Assembly (NCBI GenBank): GCA_937873495.1
Contig: CALMXZ010000016.1
Span: forward strand, 1 to 64,000
Origin: an uncultured Trueperaceae bacterium
Lineage (GTDB): Bacteria; Deinococcota; Deinococci; Deinococcales; Trueperaceae
Reading direction: 5' to 3'
Length of the DNA: 64,000 nucleotides
A program made the translations under genes and the position numbers. Below, piece after piece: positions 53,303 to 61,500 of this stretch. The stretch's first letter is position 1. The number at the start of each line of letters is the position of its first letter. Below the pieces are notes generated by a model that did not search any database, had not been told where the DNA came from, and worked only from the letters and a program-made list of their open reading frames with translations.

Positions 53303-54221
53303 ATTCGATCCTCGGATCCAACTGCGTATAGGCTGCTTCGACCGCAAAATTGGCGATCACATATGCGGATGCAACGAATAGGACGATGCCCTGCACGAGA
53401 GGAAAATCCTTCGCTACTATGGCGTTGACAAGGGTCAACCCAAGCCCGGGCCGTGCGAATACTGTCTCGATAATCACGGTGCCAGCCAAGACCTGACCGA
53501 ACCGAACTCCGATAACCGTGATCACTGGAATGAGGGCATTGCGAAGTACGTGACGTCGCACAAGCCGCGCCCTGGGCAGACCCTTAGACTGGGCCGTCCT
53601 AACGAAGTCCTGGCGCACAACCTCTAGGACTCCGGAGCGCGTAAGCCGAGCAATATCGCCTGCCGCCCAGATGCCCAGGGTTATGGCAGGCAATATCAAT
53701 CCCCTGATGCCCCCTGACCCGAGGACAGGAAGCCAGTTGAGAGTCACGCTGAACAGCTGCATCAGCATGAGGCCAAGCCAAAAACTGGGAATCGATACCC
53801 CCAGCAAGGCCGCCACTACGGCCAGGTTGTCAAGCAGCGTGTTGTGATTCAGAGCTGCCACAAGACCAAGTCCCAGACCCAAGATCACCGCGATCGCCAA
53901 GCCGGCGGCAGTGAGCGCCATCGTGCTGGGGAGTCGATCCAAGATCAACTCCGTAACGGGGCGCCTGATGCGCATAGACGTCCCAAGGTCGCCACGAATA
54001 AGGCCGGAGAGGTAGTTCCAGTATTGAACGGGTACCGAATCATTGAGCCCGAGCTCCTCCCGCAAGCGCTCTATGTCCGACACGGATGCGGCACTGGTCT
54101 CACCCAACATCATGGAAACGGGGTCGCCCGGTACCAATTGCATCATAAGAAATACTATGATTGTCACACCAAGTAGCAGTGGGATTATTGCAAAGCCCCG
54201 ATTTAGCATAAACTGCACCAC
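53295..54221 (-). CDS. ABC importer permease, DppB type
   Basis: A 308-residue permease. It has the N-terminal TM and IIVFLMMQLVPGDPVSMMLGE, the ALNHNTLLDN segment and the EAA loop DFVRTAQSKGLPRARLVRRHVLRNALIP. GTG 54221 with GCGAGG upstream is chosen; ATG 54209 is an alternative. It is the first gene of the long minus-strand catabolic block and is preceded by a consensus promoter at 54333-54361. Confidence 0.92.
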   Translation of the reverse strand: MVQFMLNRGFAIIPLLLGVTIIVFLMMQLVPGDPVSMMLGETSAASVSDIERLREELGLNDSVPVQYWNYLSGLIRGDLGTSMRIRRPVTELILDRLPSTMALTAAGLAIAVILGLGLGLVAALNHNTLLDNLAVVAALLGVSIPSFWLGLMLMQLFSVTLNWLPVLGSGGIRGLILPAITLGIWAAGDIARLTRSGVLEVVRQDFVRTAQSKGLPRARLVRRHVLRNALIPVITVIGVRFGQVLAGTVIIETVFARPGLGLTLVNAIVAKDFPLVQGIVLFVASAYVIANFAVEAAYTQLDPRIEYA

Positions 54222-54805
54222 TTGTGACCTCGCAACCGTGCGTTACTGCCCTTCGGGAGCTGCGGTTCTTCTTTGCCGCCAAAGAAGACGTTCGCTAATG
54301 CGCGTGCTTCAGCCATCCCAACCGGTGGGGTGACTATAGCGGCAGTCTCTCTCAATGTCAAGATAGAGCGTTAGTAATGCCCTTCCACACGTAAAATCAG
54401 CCATTAAATACTGTATGCAACACACACGACGCGTGTTATCGCAGCATTCAGACTCGCTCGCGCTCATTGCGGCGAGACGCTGAATCACCTCCCGGACGAT
54501 TGGCGCACGGGGAGAGGGAGGCCCGGTACGAACGCGGGAGTCGGCCAGCGCATGATGGGCTGGTGGATTCCGAGCGAAGACCGTGCGTCACGAGATAGTC
54601 GCCTCTGAAGAGGCTCGTCTGGCTCGATGCTTGTGCGGATCGGTGATGGCTTCGTGTTCTCAGATTGTGGGCTCTTAGCACTCGGTCGGGCATTTCCTTG
54701 CACTAAGGTGAGTCAAAGATCCCGGAAGAGTGACCGCGGAAACCCTCAGGGCACCTGCCCTATCCACTACCGAGCAGCGAGCGCCTGGCGGATGAGCGTC
54801 ACCAG
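54222..54805 (-). promoter_or_regulatory. Regulatory region with consensus promoter for the importer block
   Basis: On the minus strand, TTGACA (54361-54356) and TATAGT (54338-54333) are 17 bases apart, an excellent promoter for the permease operon. Just upstream are two short palindromes, ATACTGTAT (54407-54415) and ACACG-acg-CGTGT (54424-54436), candidate regulator sites. The remainder to 54805 has no supported gene; small ORFs there show no motifs. Confidence 0.65.
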
Positions 54806-55312
54806 TTGCAAGACTGGCGGGTGGCGCTGACGGTAATCACTTCATGGCTACGCTCGGAACCGCTTGGGGATTTGTGCTTGGGTGTGTGGTGTTCACTGGT
54901 TGAGGGACCCTTCCCCGAAAGCGTAGCCGCCCGTTCCGGAATCGCGCTCACGCACCGAGTCGCCGATACCCTGCATGGACTCGGGGTGGATCATGCGGCC
55001 ACAGCGATGTCCGCCGCCTGGCAGTATCAGCGTTTCGCCTCATATCGTATCGCGACGTTCTTCCTTGCTGAATGGCCGTCCCTCGAAACGCGAGAGCGGT
55101 TGGGCTTCCGTGCCGAGGAACGGGGCGCTAACCTGCGGCTCGTCGTCCCGAACGACGCAGGAGTGTTCGAAGGGCCGGAGATCCACGAAGGCGTGCGCTG
55201 TGTTCACCCAGTGCAGGCCCACCTCGGCCTGAGGGCCCACCCCGAGAGAGCCGCGGAGGCAGCAGACCAACTGCGCATGAAGTTGGTGTCTGCCTGGAGG
55301 GGAGATGGCTAG
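54806..55312 (+). CDS. AbiEi-like type IV antitoxin, probably N-terminally truncated
   Basis: A 168-residue protein matching the C-terminal part of AbiEi-family antitoxins: SGIALTHRVADTLHG, FASYRIATFF, then ERGANLRLVVPNDAGVFEGPE and GVRCVHPVQAHLGLRAHPERAAEAADQLR (family V.PVQL.LDL...GR.EEAA). The start is a TTG without a convincing ribosome-binding site, and the winged-helix N-terminus of full-length relatives (300+ residues) is not found upstream; a TGA stops the frame at 54731. No AbiEii nucleotidyltransferase toxin follows. It is probably a decayed module at the edge of the accessory region. The family assignment is moderate. Confidence 0.55.
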   Translation: MQDWRVALTVITSWLRSEPLGDLCLGVWCSLVEGPFPESVAARSGIALTHRVADTLHGLGVDHAATAMSAAWQYQRFASYRIATFFLAEWPSLETRERLGFRAEERGANLRLVVPNDAGVFEGPEIHEGVRCVHPVQAHLGLRAHPERAAEAADQLRMKLVSAWRGDG

Positions 55313-55384
55313 GAAGCCGCAACTCGCAGCGGAGTTCCTGACCGGGGACCCGACCGATGATGTACAGCCTTCCTGAACGACCTG

Positions 55385-56131
55385 CTAGATCTCCTGTAGC
55401 CCACCCCCGACTGCATCCCGCCCTTGCCTCACCCACCCACCGGCCACCGCCGCAAGCACCGGCGTGTCGAACACCCCGACCACCTTCGCCGCCCGCTCCG
55501 CCCCGAGGGTAGCCATCCACCGCTCGCTCTGCCGCATCACCACACCGCAGGCGATGACCTCCGCGCCGACCGACTCGACCAGCCGCCACGGCGCGTCGAC
55601 GGTGGCGCCGCTACTGACGGCGTCGTCGACTAGAACGACCCGCCTGCCCCGTAGGAGCGGCAGCAGGTTCGGATCGAGGTAGACACGCTTGGCGTCGTCA
55701 GGAGCCGTGATCGACTGCACCTGAGCCGATAGCGCCTGGTCGTACCAGTACTTCCGCGAGTAGCTGAGAGGCAACATCCGCTCGAGGCCCAACTCCCTGG
55801 CGACCACCGGGGCGAGGGACAACCCGAGCGTCGGCATGCCTACGACCACCTCAGGCGAGTAGGGCGCCAGGAGCCGGGCGAGCATCACTCCCAGGGCATC
55901 GACGACCTCGAGAGCAGCCTGGTTGGCGATGAGTGACGCGACGGCCAGCGACGGGTCCGCCCTGAGTTGCCTGATCGGCAACACCAGGAAGCGCCCGTCA
56001 GGTAGTTTCACCGGGTAGCCGTAACGCCACGGACCGTCGCCGGGGCGCACGCCATCCGGCAGCGCTTCCTCGCTGACGAAGCGCTGCCAGTAGCTCGTCG
56101 TCGGCTCGGTGAAGTGCGTCCTCGCGGTCAT
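55385..56131 (-). CDS. Phosphoribosyltransferase-family protein
   Basis: A 248-residue type I phosphoribosyltransferase. The PRPP-binding motif VVLVDDAVSSGAT is clear, and the preceding VVVGMPTLGLSLAPVVARELGLERMLPLSYSRKYWYD fits the hood and pyrophosphate loop region. About 75 N-terminal residues are specific to this group (RYGYPVKLPDGRFLVLPIR). It may salvage a base or act as a regulator. It is the last gene of the minus-strand transporter-GDPD operon, 23 bases after GDPD. The substrate base cannot be told from the sequence. Confidence 0.85.
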   Translation of the reverse strand: MTARTHFTEPTTSYWQRFVSEEALPDGVRPGDGPWRYGYPVKLPDGRFLVLPIRQLRADPSLAVASLIANQAALEVVDALGVMLARLLAPYSPEVVVGMPTLGLSLAPVVARELGLERMLPLSYSRKYWYDQALSAQVQSITAPDDAKRVYLDPNLLPLLRGRRVVLVDDAVSSGATVDAPWRLVESVGAEVIACGVVMRQSERWMATLGAERAAKVVGVFDTPVLAAVAGGWVRQGRDAVGGGLQEI

Positions 56132-56154
56132 CCGGTCGGCATACTACCCGACGG

Positions 56155-56886
56155 CTAGTGCCGACCGGACGAGGCCGCGGCGATCGGCCCGATGTCGTTG
56201 GTCAGGACCGCGTCTATCCCCCACTTCCGAAGCTCACGGGCGTCGGCGACGCTGTCGGCGAAGTAATAGTTCGTCACGAGACCGCGCGCCTTGGCCGCTG
56301 CGACGTCCGCCGGGGTGCAGTTGCCTACGAAGAACTGGACGCGTTCACAGCCAAGCGCTAGCGCCGTGTCGAGCAGCGGCCCTATCGGTTCGGTCCGGTC
56401 GCTGACCAGGCACCGGCCGACCTCGGGCATGAGCGCGCGCGCCGCTTCCAAGGTCCTCGCGTCGCTCGCGACGTAGTGGTCCTGCTCGTCGTTCGCGCCT
56501 ATGCAGGCCTGGACCTCGGCCAGCGCGACGTCGGCTTGTGTGGCTTCCTTCACGTGGATGTTGAACGTGATCCGGTCGCCGAACATGGCGTGTACCTGCC
56601 GGAACGTCGGCAGACCGAGCCCGATCAGCCCCTCGCCGTCCACGTTCCGCACGGTGCAACGTCGGAGCTCGTCGCTGCCGAAACCGCCGATGGGCCCCTC
56701 TAGCTCGGTTACCCGGTCGAGGGTGCCGTCATGCAGCAGGAACACGCCGCCGTCTCGGCTGACCCTCAGGTCGATCTCTACTTCATCCGCGCCGGCGGCG
56801 AGCGCGGCGGCGATGCTTGGCACGGAGTTCTCTGGGAAGCGCGTGCTCCACCCACGGTGTGCGATCAATGCTTGCCGGCGTTCCAT
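56155..56886 (-). CDS. Glycerophosphodiester phosphodiesterase (UgpQ-like)
   Basis: A 243-residue cytosolic GDPD that would split glycerophosphodiesters into glycerol-3-phosphate and an alcohol. Motifs are IAHRGWSTRFPENSVPSI (HRG...PEN), EVEIDLRVSRDGGVFLLHDGTLDRVT (E.D...DG...HD...R.T), FNIHVKEA and the C-terminal VLTNDIGPIAAA. No signal peptide is seen. It follows an importer gene set and lies opposite glpD, which supports a glycerophosphodiester or glycerol-phosphate pathway. Confidence 0.93.
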   Translation of the reverse strand: MERRQALIAHRGWSTRFPENSVPSIAAALAAGADEVEIDLRVSRDGGVFLLHDGTLDRVTELEGPIGGFGSDELRRCTVRNVDGEGLIGLGLPTFRQVHAMFGDRITFNIHVKEATQADVALAEVQACIGANDEQDHYVASDARTLEAARALMPEVGRCLVSDRTEPIGPLLDTALALGCERVQFFVGNCTPADVAAAKARGLVTNYYFADSVADARELRKWGIDAVLTNDIGPIAAASSGRH

Positions 56887-56894
56887 CTATGTGC

Positions 56895-56940
56895 GTGCGG
56901 GTGCCCCTGACCGGCGACGGCTCGGCAGGGGTACCCGCAC
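56895..56940 (-). terminator. Intercistronic hairpin after the third binding-protein gene
   Basis: Arms GTGCGGGTGCCCCTG (56895-56909) and CAGGGGTACCCGCAC (56926-56940) pair with a single mismatch around a 16-base loop. They lie between the binding-protein stop and the GDPD start. Confidence 0.65.
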
Positions 56941-56957
56941 GTTCCTCCTAGTCTGGC

Positions 56958-58499
56958 CTAGTCCTTGAAGCTCAAGTTCCGGGCGCCGAAGTCCATGGTC
57001 TGGGTCGGGTAGATGTTCCAGTTGACCTGGTTGTTCACACCCGTGCAGATGGCGCTGCGCCACAGCGTGGTGCCAGGCGCCTCCGTCAGCCACATGGCGT
57101 GCAGGTCGGTCCACAGCGCCTTGCGAGTGGCCTGGTCGACGGTGCCGGCGAGGGCGTGGCCCGTCGCGTTGAACTGCTCGCTCGGGTCGATCCAGTCGTT
57201 CCTACCCTTCGCTTGCCTGGTGCCGTCCGGTCCGAACAGCAACCACAGTCCGGCGACCGGATCCGGGAAACGCTCCGCGTACGACCAGGGGTGGATCGCC
57301 CGATCGGCGTTCAGCCAGAACGACGTGGTGGTGCGGATCTGCACCTTCACACCCACCTCGGCGAGCATCTCCACGATGGCCTCCGCCGCCTGCAGGTCGT
57401 TCTCGTAGTAGCCGGGCACGAGGTCGTAGTAGAGGGTGCCGCCGGCGTAATCGGACGCCTCGATCAGCTCGCGCGCCCGCTCGGGGTCGTACTCCGTGTA
57501 CGGGACGTCGTCGAGGTACATGTCGCCGAAGTCCTCGAACTGGAAACCGCGGGTGGCGGAGGCGCGACCGGCCCAGAGCGTCTCGATGATGAGGTCGCGG
57601 TCGATCGCGAGGTTGATGCCTTCACGCAGCCGCGGGTCGGCCATGAGCGGGTTGGCGGTGTTGTAGGTGAGCAGGTGGATCAGGTTCTGGGGGTGGCACT
57701 GCACGCTCACGTTGGAGTACGAGGAGAGCGTGTCGATCTGGTCGGAGACCACGGGGCTCATGATGTCGATCTCTTCGTTCACGAGCGCTGTCAGGCGCGC
57801 CGTCGGCTCCGGGATGCCGCGGTACACGATCTTGCCGACGTTCGGCTTCTCGCCCCAGTACCCGTCGAAGACGGTGAGTTCGATGCGGTCCGGTTCATAG
57901 AGCGTGACCATGAACGGCCCGGTCCCGATGGGGTTGCGCTGGAAGTACTCGTCGCCATGCTCTTCGATGTACGCCTGCGGAACGATCCAGTCTCCCCACA
58001 GGTTCGCCAGCCGCAGCTCGAGGACCGGGTCGGGGGCGGCCGTGATCACGCGCACGGTGAGGTCGTCGATGACCTCGACGTGGTCGATGACGCTCAGCAT
58101 GGCCCTGGCGTTGGCGTAGATCGGGTTGCCGCTTAGCACCCGTTCGATGCTGAACTTGACGTCCGCCGCCGTGAACGGGTCGCCGTTCTGGAACAGTACG
58201 CCGGGGCGGAGGTGGAGCTCGAGGGTGGTGTCGCTGAGGCGCTGCCAGTCGGTGGCGAGGGCCGGCTCGATCTCGGATGTGAACGGATCGAGCTTCATCA
58301 GAGCATCGAAGACGTTCGTGTAGAAACGGAGTCCGGTGATGCTGGCGTAGGCCTGTGGGTCGAGCATGGTCGGCATGTCGCCGATCCCCACGCGCAGGAC
58401 GTCCCGGGTCTGGGCGAAGGCGGCACCGGCGGCGAGCATGCCGATGAGCAGGCACGTACGGGCGAGCCGCCTCGGGAACTTGACGAATTCTCTACTCAC
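56958..58499 (-). CDS. ABC importer substrate-binding protein, SBP_5 family
   Basis: A 513-residue periplasmic binding protein. GTG 58499 follows a perfect AGGAGG; the signal peptide (RRLARTCLLIGMLAAGAAFAQ) starts soon after. Family segments include IGDMPTMLDPQAYASI, LELHLRPGVLFQNGDPFTAADV and GTGPFMVTLY, with REGINLAIDRD and YDPERARELIEASD later. Being in one operon with a GDPD and opposite a glycerol-phosphate gene set, it may bind a glycerophosphodiester or head-group compound rather than a peptide; that is inference. Confidence 0.92.
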   Translation of the reverse strand: MSREFVKFPRRLARTCLLIGMLAAGAAFAQTRDVLRVGIGDMPTMLDPQAYASITGLRFYTNVFDALMKLDPFTSEIEPALATDWQRLSDTTLELHLRPGVLFQNGDPFTAADVKFSIERVLSGNPIYANARAMLSVIDHVEVIDDLTVRVITAAPDPVLELRLANLWGDWIVPQAYIEEHGDEYFQRNPIGTGPFMVTLYEPDRIELTVFDGYWGEKPNVGKIVYRGIPEPTARLTALVNEEIDIMSPVVSDQIDTLSSYSNVSVQCHPQNLIHLLTYNTANPLMADPRLREGINLAIDRDLIIETLWAGRASATRGFQFEDFGDMYLDDVPYTEYDPERARELIEASDYAGGTLYYDLVPGYYENDLQAAEAIVEMLAEVGVKVQIRTTTSFWLNADRAIHPWSYAERFPDPVAGLWLLFGPDGTRQAKGRNDWIDPSEQFNATGHALAGTVDQATRKALWTDLHAMWLTEAPGTTLWRSAICTGVNNQVNWNIYPTQTMDFGARNLSFKD

Positions 58500-58572
58500 G
58501 CGTTCCTCCTGAGTTCTCGTTACTGGGTGTGGGGAAGTTCTCCTGACCGAACCGCCGCGGGTCACATGGCGA

Positions 58573-59487
58573 TCACCTCTCGAGCCTTGGATCGAGCCGG
58601 TCGCGTAACCAATCGCCGAACAGTGCGAGCGCGACGGTGATGGCGACCAACACGGCTGCGGGGGCGACGGCTATCCACCAGCTCCCGATGAGGTAGTTCC
58701 GACCGTCGCCGACCATCATCCCCAGCGACATCTGCGGCGGTTGCACGCCCAACCCGAGGAACGACAGCGAGGATTCGAGGAGCATGATCTGGCTGAAGGT
58801 GTAGGTGACGAGCACGATGATCGGCGACGTGACGTTCGGAAGGATGTGGCGTAGCGCGAGGCGCCGTTGCGATCCGCCCAGCGCCTGCACGGCCTCCACG
58901 TAGAGCATCTGTCGGACGCTCAGCACCTGGCCTCGCGTCAGGCGGGCGTACTGGCTCCAACCCGCCAACCCGATCACCGGGATGAGGATGGCGATGCTCG
59001 TGCCGAAGATGCCGATGACGGTGAGGGCGGCCAGCGTGAACGGGATGGCTAGCTGGATGTCGACGAGGAACATGATGAAGCTGTCGACGAAGCCTCCGGC
59101 CGTGCCGGCGAGCAGACCGAGAGCGATGCCGACCAGGGCGCCGATAAGGGTTCCCAGTGCCGCGATGAACAGGGTCATCCTGAGCGACTCGATGAGCCTA
59201 GCCAGGATGTCGCGGCCCAGGTGATCGGTGCCGAGGACGTGCGCGAGGGTCCCGCCGAAGCCGACCGGCGGGACCAACCGCGCCCTGAGGCTCTGCGCCG
59301 TGGGTCGGTAGGGCTCGAGCAGCGGCGCCAGGAGCGCGACGATGAGCGCAACCGCCAGCAGGCCGATCGACAGCCAGATCACCGGCGGGATCTTGAGGCG
59401 TCTGCGGGGGCGGCGCTCGAGGCGCTCGGCCGGCGCGGCCCCCACGGTCGCCGAACCCCGGCGGTCTCGCACGGCGCTACCGGGCAT
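58573..59487 (-). CDS. ABC importer permease, DppC type
   Basis: A 304-residue permease with a basic N-terminal tail (RRPRRRLK), a first TM segment, then HVLGTDHLGRDILARLIESLR and the EAA loop LYVEAVQALGGSQRRLALRHILPN. It overlaps the DppB-type gene by 11 bases and is followed, after about 73 bases, by the binding-protein gene. No ATPase gene is adjacent. Confidence 0.93.
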   Translation of the reverse strand: MPGSAVRDRRGSATVGAAPAERLERRPRRRLKIPPVIWLSIGLLAVALIVALLAPLLEPYRPTAQSLRARLVPPVGFGGTLAHVLGTDHLGRDILARLIESLRMTLFIAALGTLIGALVGIALGLLAGTAGGFVDSFIMFLVDIQLAIPFTLAALTVIGIFGTSIAILIPVIGLAGWSQYARLTRGQVLSVRQMLYVEAVQALGGSQRRLALRHILPNVTSPIIVLVTYTFSQIMLLESSLSFLGLGVQPPQMSLGMMVGDGRNYLIGSWWIAVAPAAVLVAITVALALFGDWLRDRLDPRLER

Positions 59488-60403
59488 ACTGGACCCGCGG
59501 GTCGATCAGTGCGTACGCGGAGTCGACCAGGAAGTTCGTGATTATGACGACCGTGGCAACTAGCAGCACCGCCACCTGGAGTACCGGGTAGTCCTGTACC
59601 AACACGGCGTTGACGATCAGGCGGCCCGCACCGGGCCACGCGAAGACCGTCTCGATGACGACCGAACCGCCGACGAGGCTCCCCGCAACGAGGCCCACCA
59701 GTGTGACCACGGGCAGGAGCGCGTTGCGTAGGCAGTGCTTGAGGATGACGACGCGACGCGCCAGGCCCTTGGCGGTGGCCGTGCGCACGTAGTCCTGGCC
59801 CAAGGTATCGAGCATCGAGCTGCGGGTGATCCGCGCTACCAACGCAGCGTAGCTCGACCCGAGCGCCAAGGTCGGCATCACGGCGTGCGCCCACGTGCCA
59901 TAGCTGGAGCTGGGCAGCCAGTGGAGCCAGAGGCTGAAGACCAGGATCATCGCGATGGCCAAGACGAAGTTCGGCACGGCGTACATCCAGAACGTGATCA
60001 TCATCAGCGCTCGGTCGATCCATCTGTCATGGTTGACGGCGGCGACGATCCCGATGGTGATGCCAAGGGCGAAGCCGAAAGCTATCGCAAGCGCCATCAG
60101 CTGGAGGGTGGGCGGCAGGCGCTCCCCGAGTACGACCAGCACGTCGCGATGCTCGAAGTAGCTGGTGCCGAAGTCACCTCTGACGATCTGGCGCAAGTAC
60201 CTGAGGAACTGCTCGGGGATCGGCTTGTCGATGCCGAGTTCGCTCCGCATGGCGTCCTGCTGCGCGGGCGTGGCAGTGTCTCCTAGGAGCCACTGCGTTG
60301 GATCGCCCGACAGCCGTGTGGCGAGGAAGGCGACGAGCAGGATCGCGAACAGGGTCAACAGGCTGCGGAAGAGCCGCGTCCAGAGGTACGAACCCGCGTT
60401 CAC
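59477..60403 (-). CDS. ABC importer permease, DppB type
   Basis: A 308-residue permease. It has LFRSLLTLFAILLVAFLATRLSGDPTQWLLGD near the start and the EAA loop DYVRTATAKGLARRVVILKHCLRNALLP. It is the first gene of the minus-strand operon of permeases, binding protein, GDPD and phosphoribosyltransferase, and is preceded by a consensus promoter (60542-60570) divergent from the HAD gene. Confidence 0.93.
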   Translation of the reverse strand: MNAGSYLWTRLFRSLLTLFAILLVAFLATRLSGDPTQWLLGDTATPAQQDAMRSELGIDKPIPEQFLRYLRQIVRGDFGTSYFEHRDVLVVLGERLPPTLQLMALAIAFGFALGITIGIVAAVNHDRWIDRALMMITFWMYAVPNFVLAIAMILVFSLWLHWLPSSSYGTWAHAVMPTLALGSSYAALVARITRSSMLDTLGQDYVRTATAKGLARRVVILKHCLRNALLPVVTLVGLVAGSLVGGSVVIETVFAWPGAGRLIVNAVLVQDYPVLQVAVLLVATVVIITNFLVDSAYALIDPRVQYAR

Positions 60404-60541
60404 CTCGCCCCGCCTCCACCGGTCGGACAGTTCTTCACGGCGTGGAGCACCCGGAAGACTCCGAACCCGAGGTCTGGCGACACAACTGTAGGGCGGTCCA
60501 AGTGCTCACTCACCGGCTGGCTGTCCTTACAGCGTGCAGGC

Positions 60542-60570
60542 ATGGTAAGGGAGTCCAGCACATCTGTCAA
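60542..60570 (-). promoter_or_regulatory. Promoter of the transporter-GDPD operon
   Basis: Minus-strand TTGACA (60570-60565) and TACCAT (60547-60542) are separated by 17 bases, about 140 bases upstream of the permease start. Confidence 0.65.
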
Positions 60571-60623
60571 GAACGACAACACAAACGTGCCATCGGAGAA
60601 ACCTCCAATAGTCGGCTGCGGGA

Positions 60624-60653
60624 TTGACCGGTTTCAAACCGTGGGTGTAGACT
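60624..60653 (+). promoter_or_regulatory. Promoter with internal operator palindrome, HAD-SorC operon
   Basis: TTGACC (60624-60629) and TAGACT (60648-60653) are 18 bases apart. The 13-bp perfect palindrome CGGTTTCAAACCG (60629-60641) fills the spacer, where a bound repressor would block RNA polymerase. The GTG start lies only 10 bases after the -10 box, so the message is nearly or fully leaderless. Confidence 0.65.
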
Positions 60654-60663
60654 CGCGCCACTT

Positions 60664-61500
60664 GTGCACAGTCAACGCACATCTGTAAGTGAGGCGGCCG
60701 GGGCATCCATCGCGGAAGCCTTCGCCTTCGACCTGGACGGGACCATCTACCTGGGTGACCAACTCCTGCCCGGAGCCGGTGAGCTGATGCTGTACTTGCG
60801 GTCGAAGCGGCTGCCGCACGTCTTCGCGACCAACAACTCCAGCCGCCCCGTGGGTCACTACGTGGAGAAGCTCGGCGCGATGGGCATCATGGTCAGCCAC
60901 GAGCAGGTCGTGACCTCGAACGAGGTGGCCGCCGCCTACCTTCTGCAGCGCGGGCTGGCGAGCGTCTACATCGTTGGTACTCCCGAAGTGGTGGCGGAGT
61001 ACGGCCGGGCGGGCGTGGCGCACGAAGCCGGAGACCCGCAGGCCGTGCTGCTCACTTACGACACGACCCTGACCTACGAGAAGCTCGCCCAGGCCAACGC
61101 CTTCCTGCTGAGCGGCCTACCGTACTTCGCGACCCACCCCGACCTGGTCTGCCCCGGCCCCGCGGGCCCGCTCCCCGACTGCGGCGCCTTCGCCGCCTTG
61201 CTCGAAGCGTCCTCCGGCCGGCTGCCAGTGAACCTCGGCAAGCCCAGCCGGTCGATGGCCGAAGCGATCAGGAGCCGGCTTCGGTGCCGCGACGACGAAC
61301 GCGTCGCTTTCGTTGGCGACCGGCTTTACACTGACGTTCGCATGGCCAACGAGCACGGCTTCCAGGCCATCCTCACCCTCACCGGGGAGGCGTCGGGGGC
61401 AGATCCATCGATGAGCGAGGCGGTTCCCGACCTCGTGGTGCTCGGCATGGAAGACCTTCTCAGCCGCCTCTTGGCGCGGACGGAAGCTCCTCTCCCATGA
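60664..61500 (+). CDS. HAD-superfamily (NagD-like) phosphatase
   Basis: A 278-residue HAD class IIA phosphatase. Motif I is FDLDGTIYLGD, motif II is ATNNSSRP, the conserved Lys is in NLGKPSRSM and motif III is FVGDRLYTDVRMANEHG. Relatives hydrolyse phosphoglycolate, glycerol phosphate or nucleotide monophosphates. The GTG start has no ribosome-binding site and follows the -10 box by 10 bases, consistent with a leaderless message as often seen in Deinococcota. Its stop overlaps the sorC-like gene (ATGA). Its place beside GlpD suggests a glycerol-phosphate-linked substrate. Confidence 0.9.
   Translation: MHSQRTSVSEAAGASIAEAFAFDLDGTIYLGDQLLPGAGELMLYLRSKRLPHVFATNNSSRPVGHYVEKLGAMGIMVSHEQVVTSNEVAAAYLLQRGLASVYIVGTPEVVAEYGRAGVAHEAGDPQAVLLTYDTTLTYEKLAQANAFLLSGLPYFATHPDLVCPGPAGPLPDCGAFAALLEASSGRLPVNLGKPSRSMAEAIRSRLRCRDDERVAFVGDRLYTDVRMANEHGFQAILTLTGEASGADPSMSEAVPDLVVLGMEDLLSRLLARTEAPLP

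Noticed and set aside
54485-54830. Small ORFs upstream of the AbiEi-like gene as a missing N-terminal half
   Set aside because: None encodes a winged-helix segment, and the antitoxin frame has a stop at 54731 without a start between it and the TTG.
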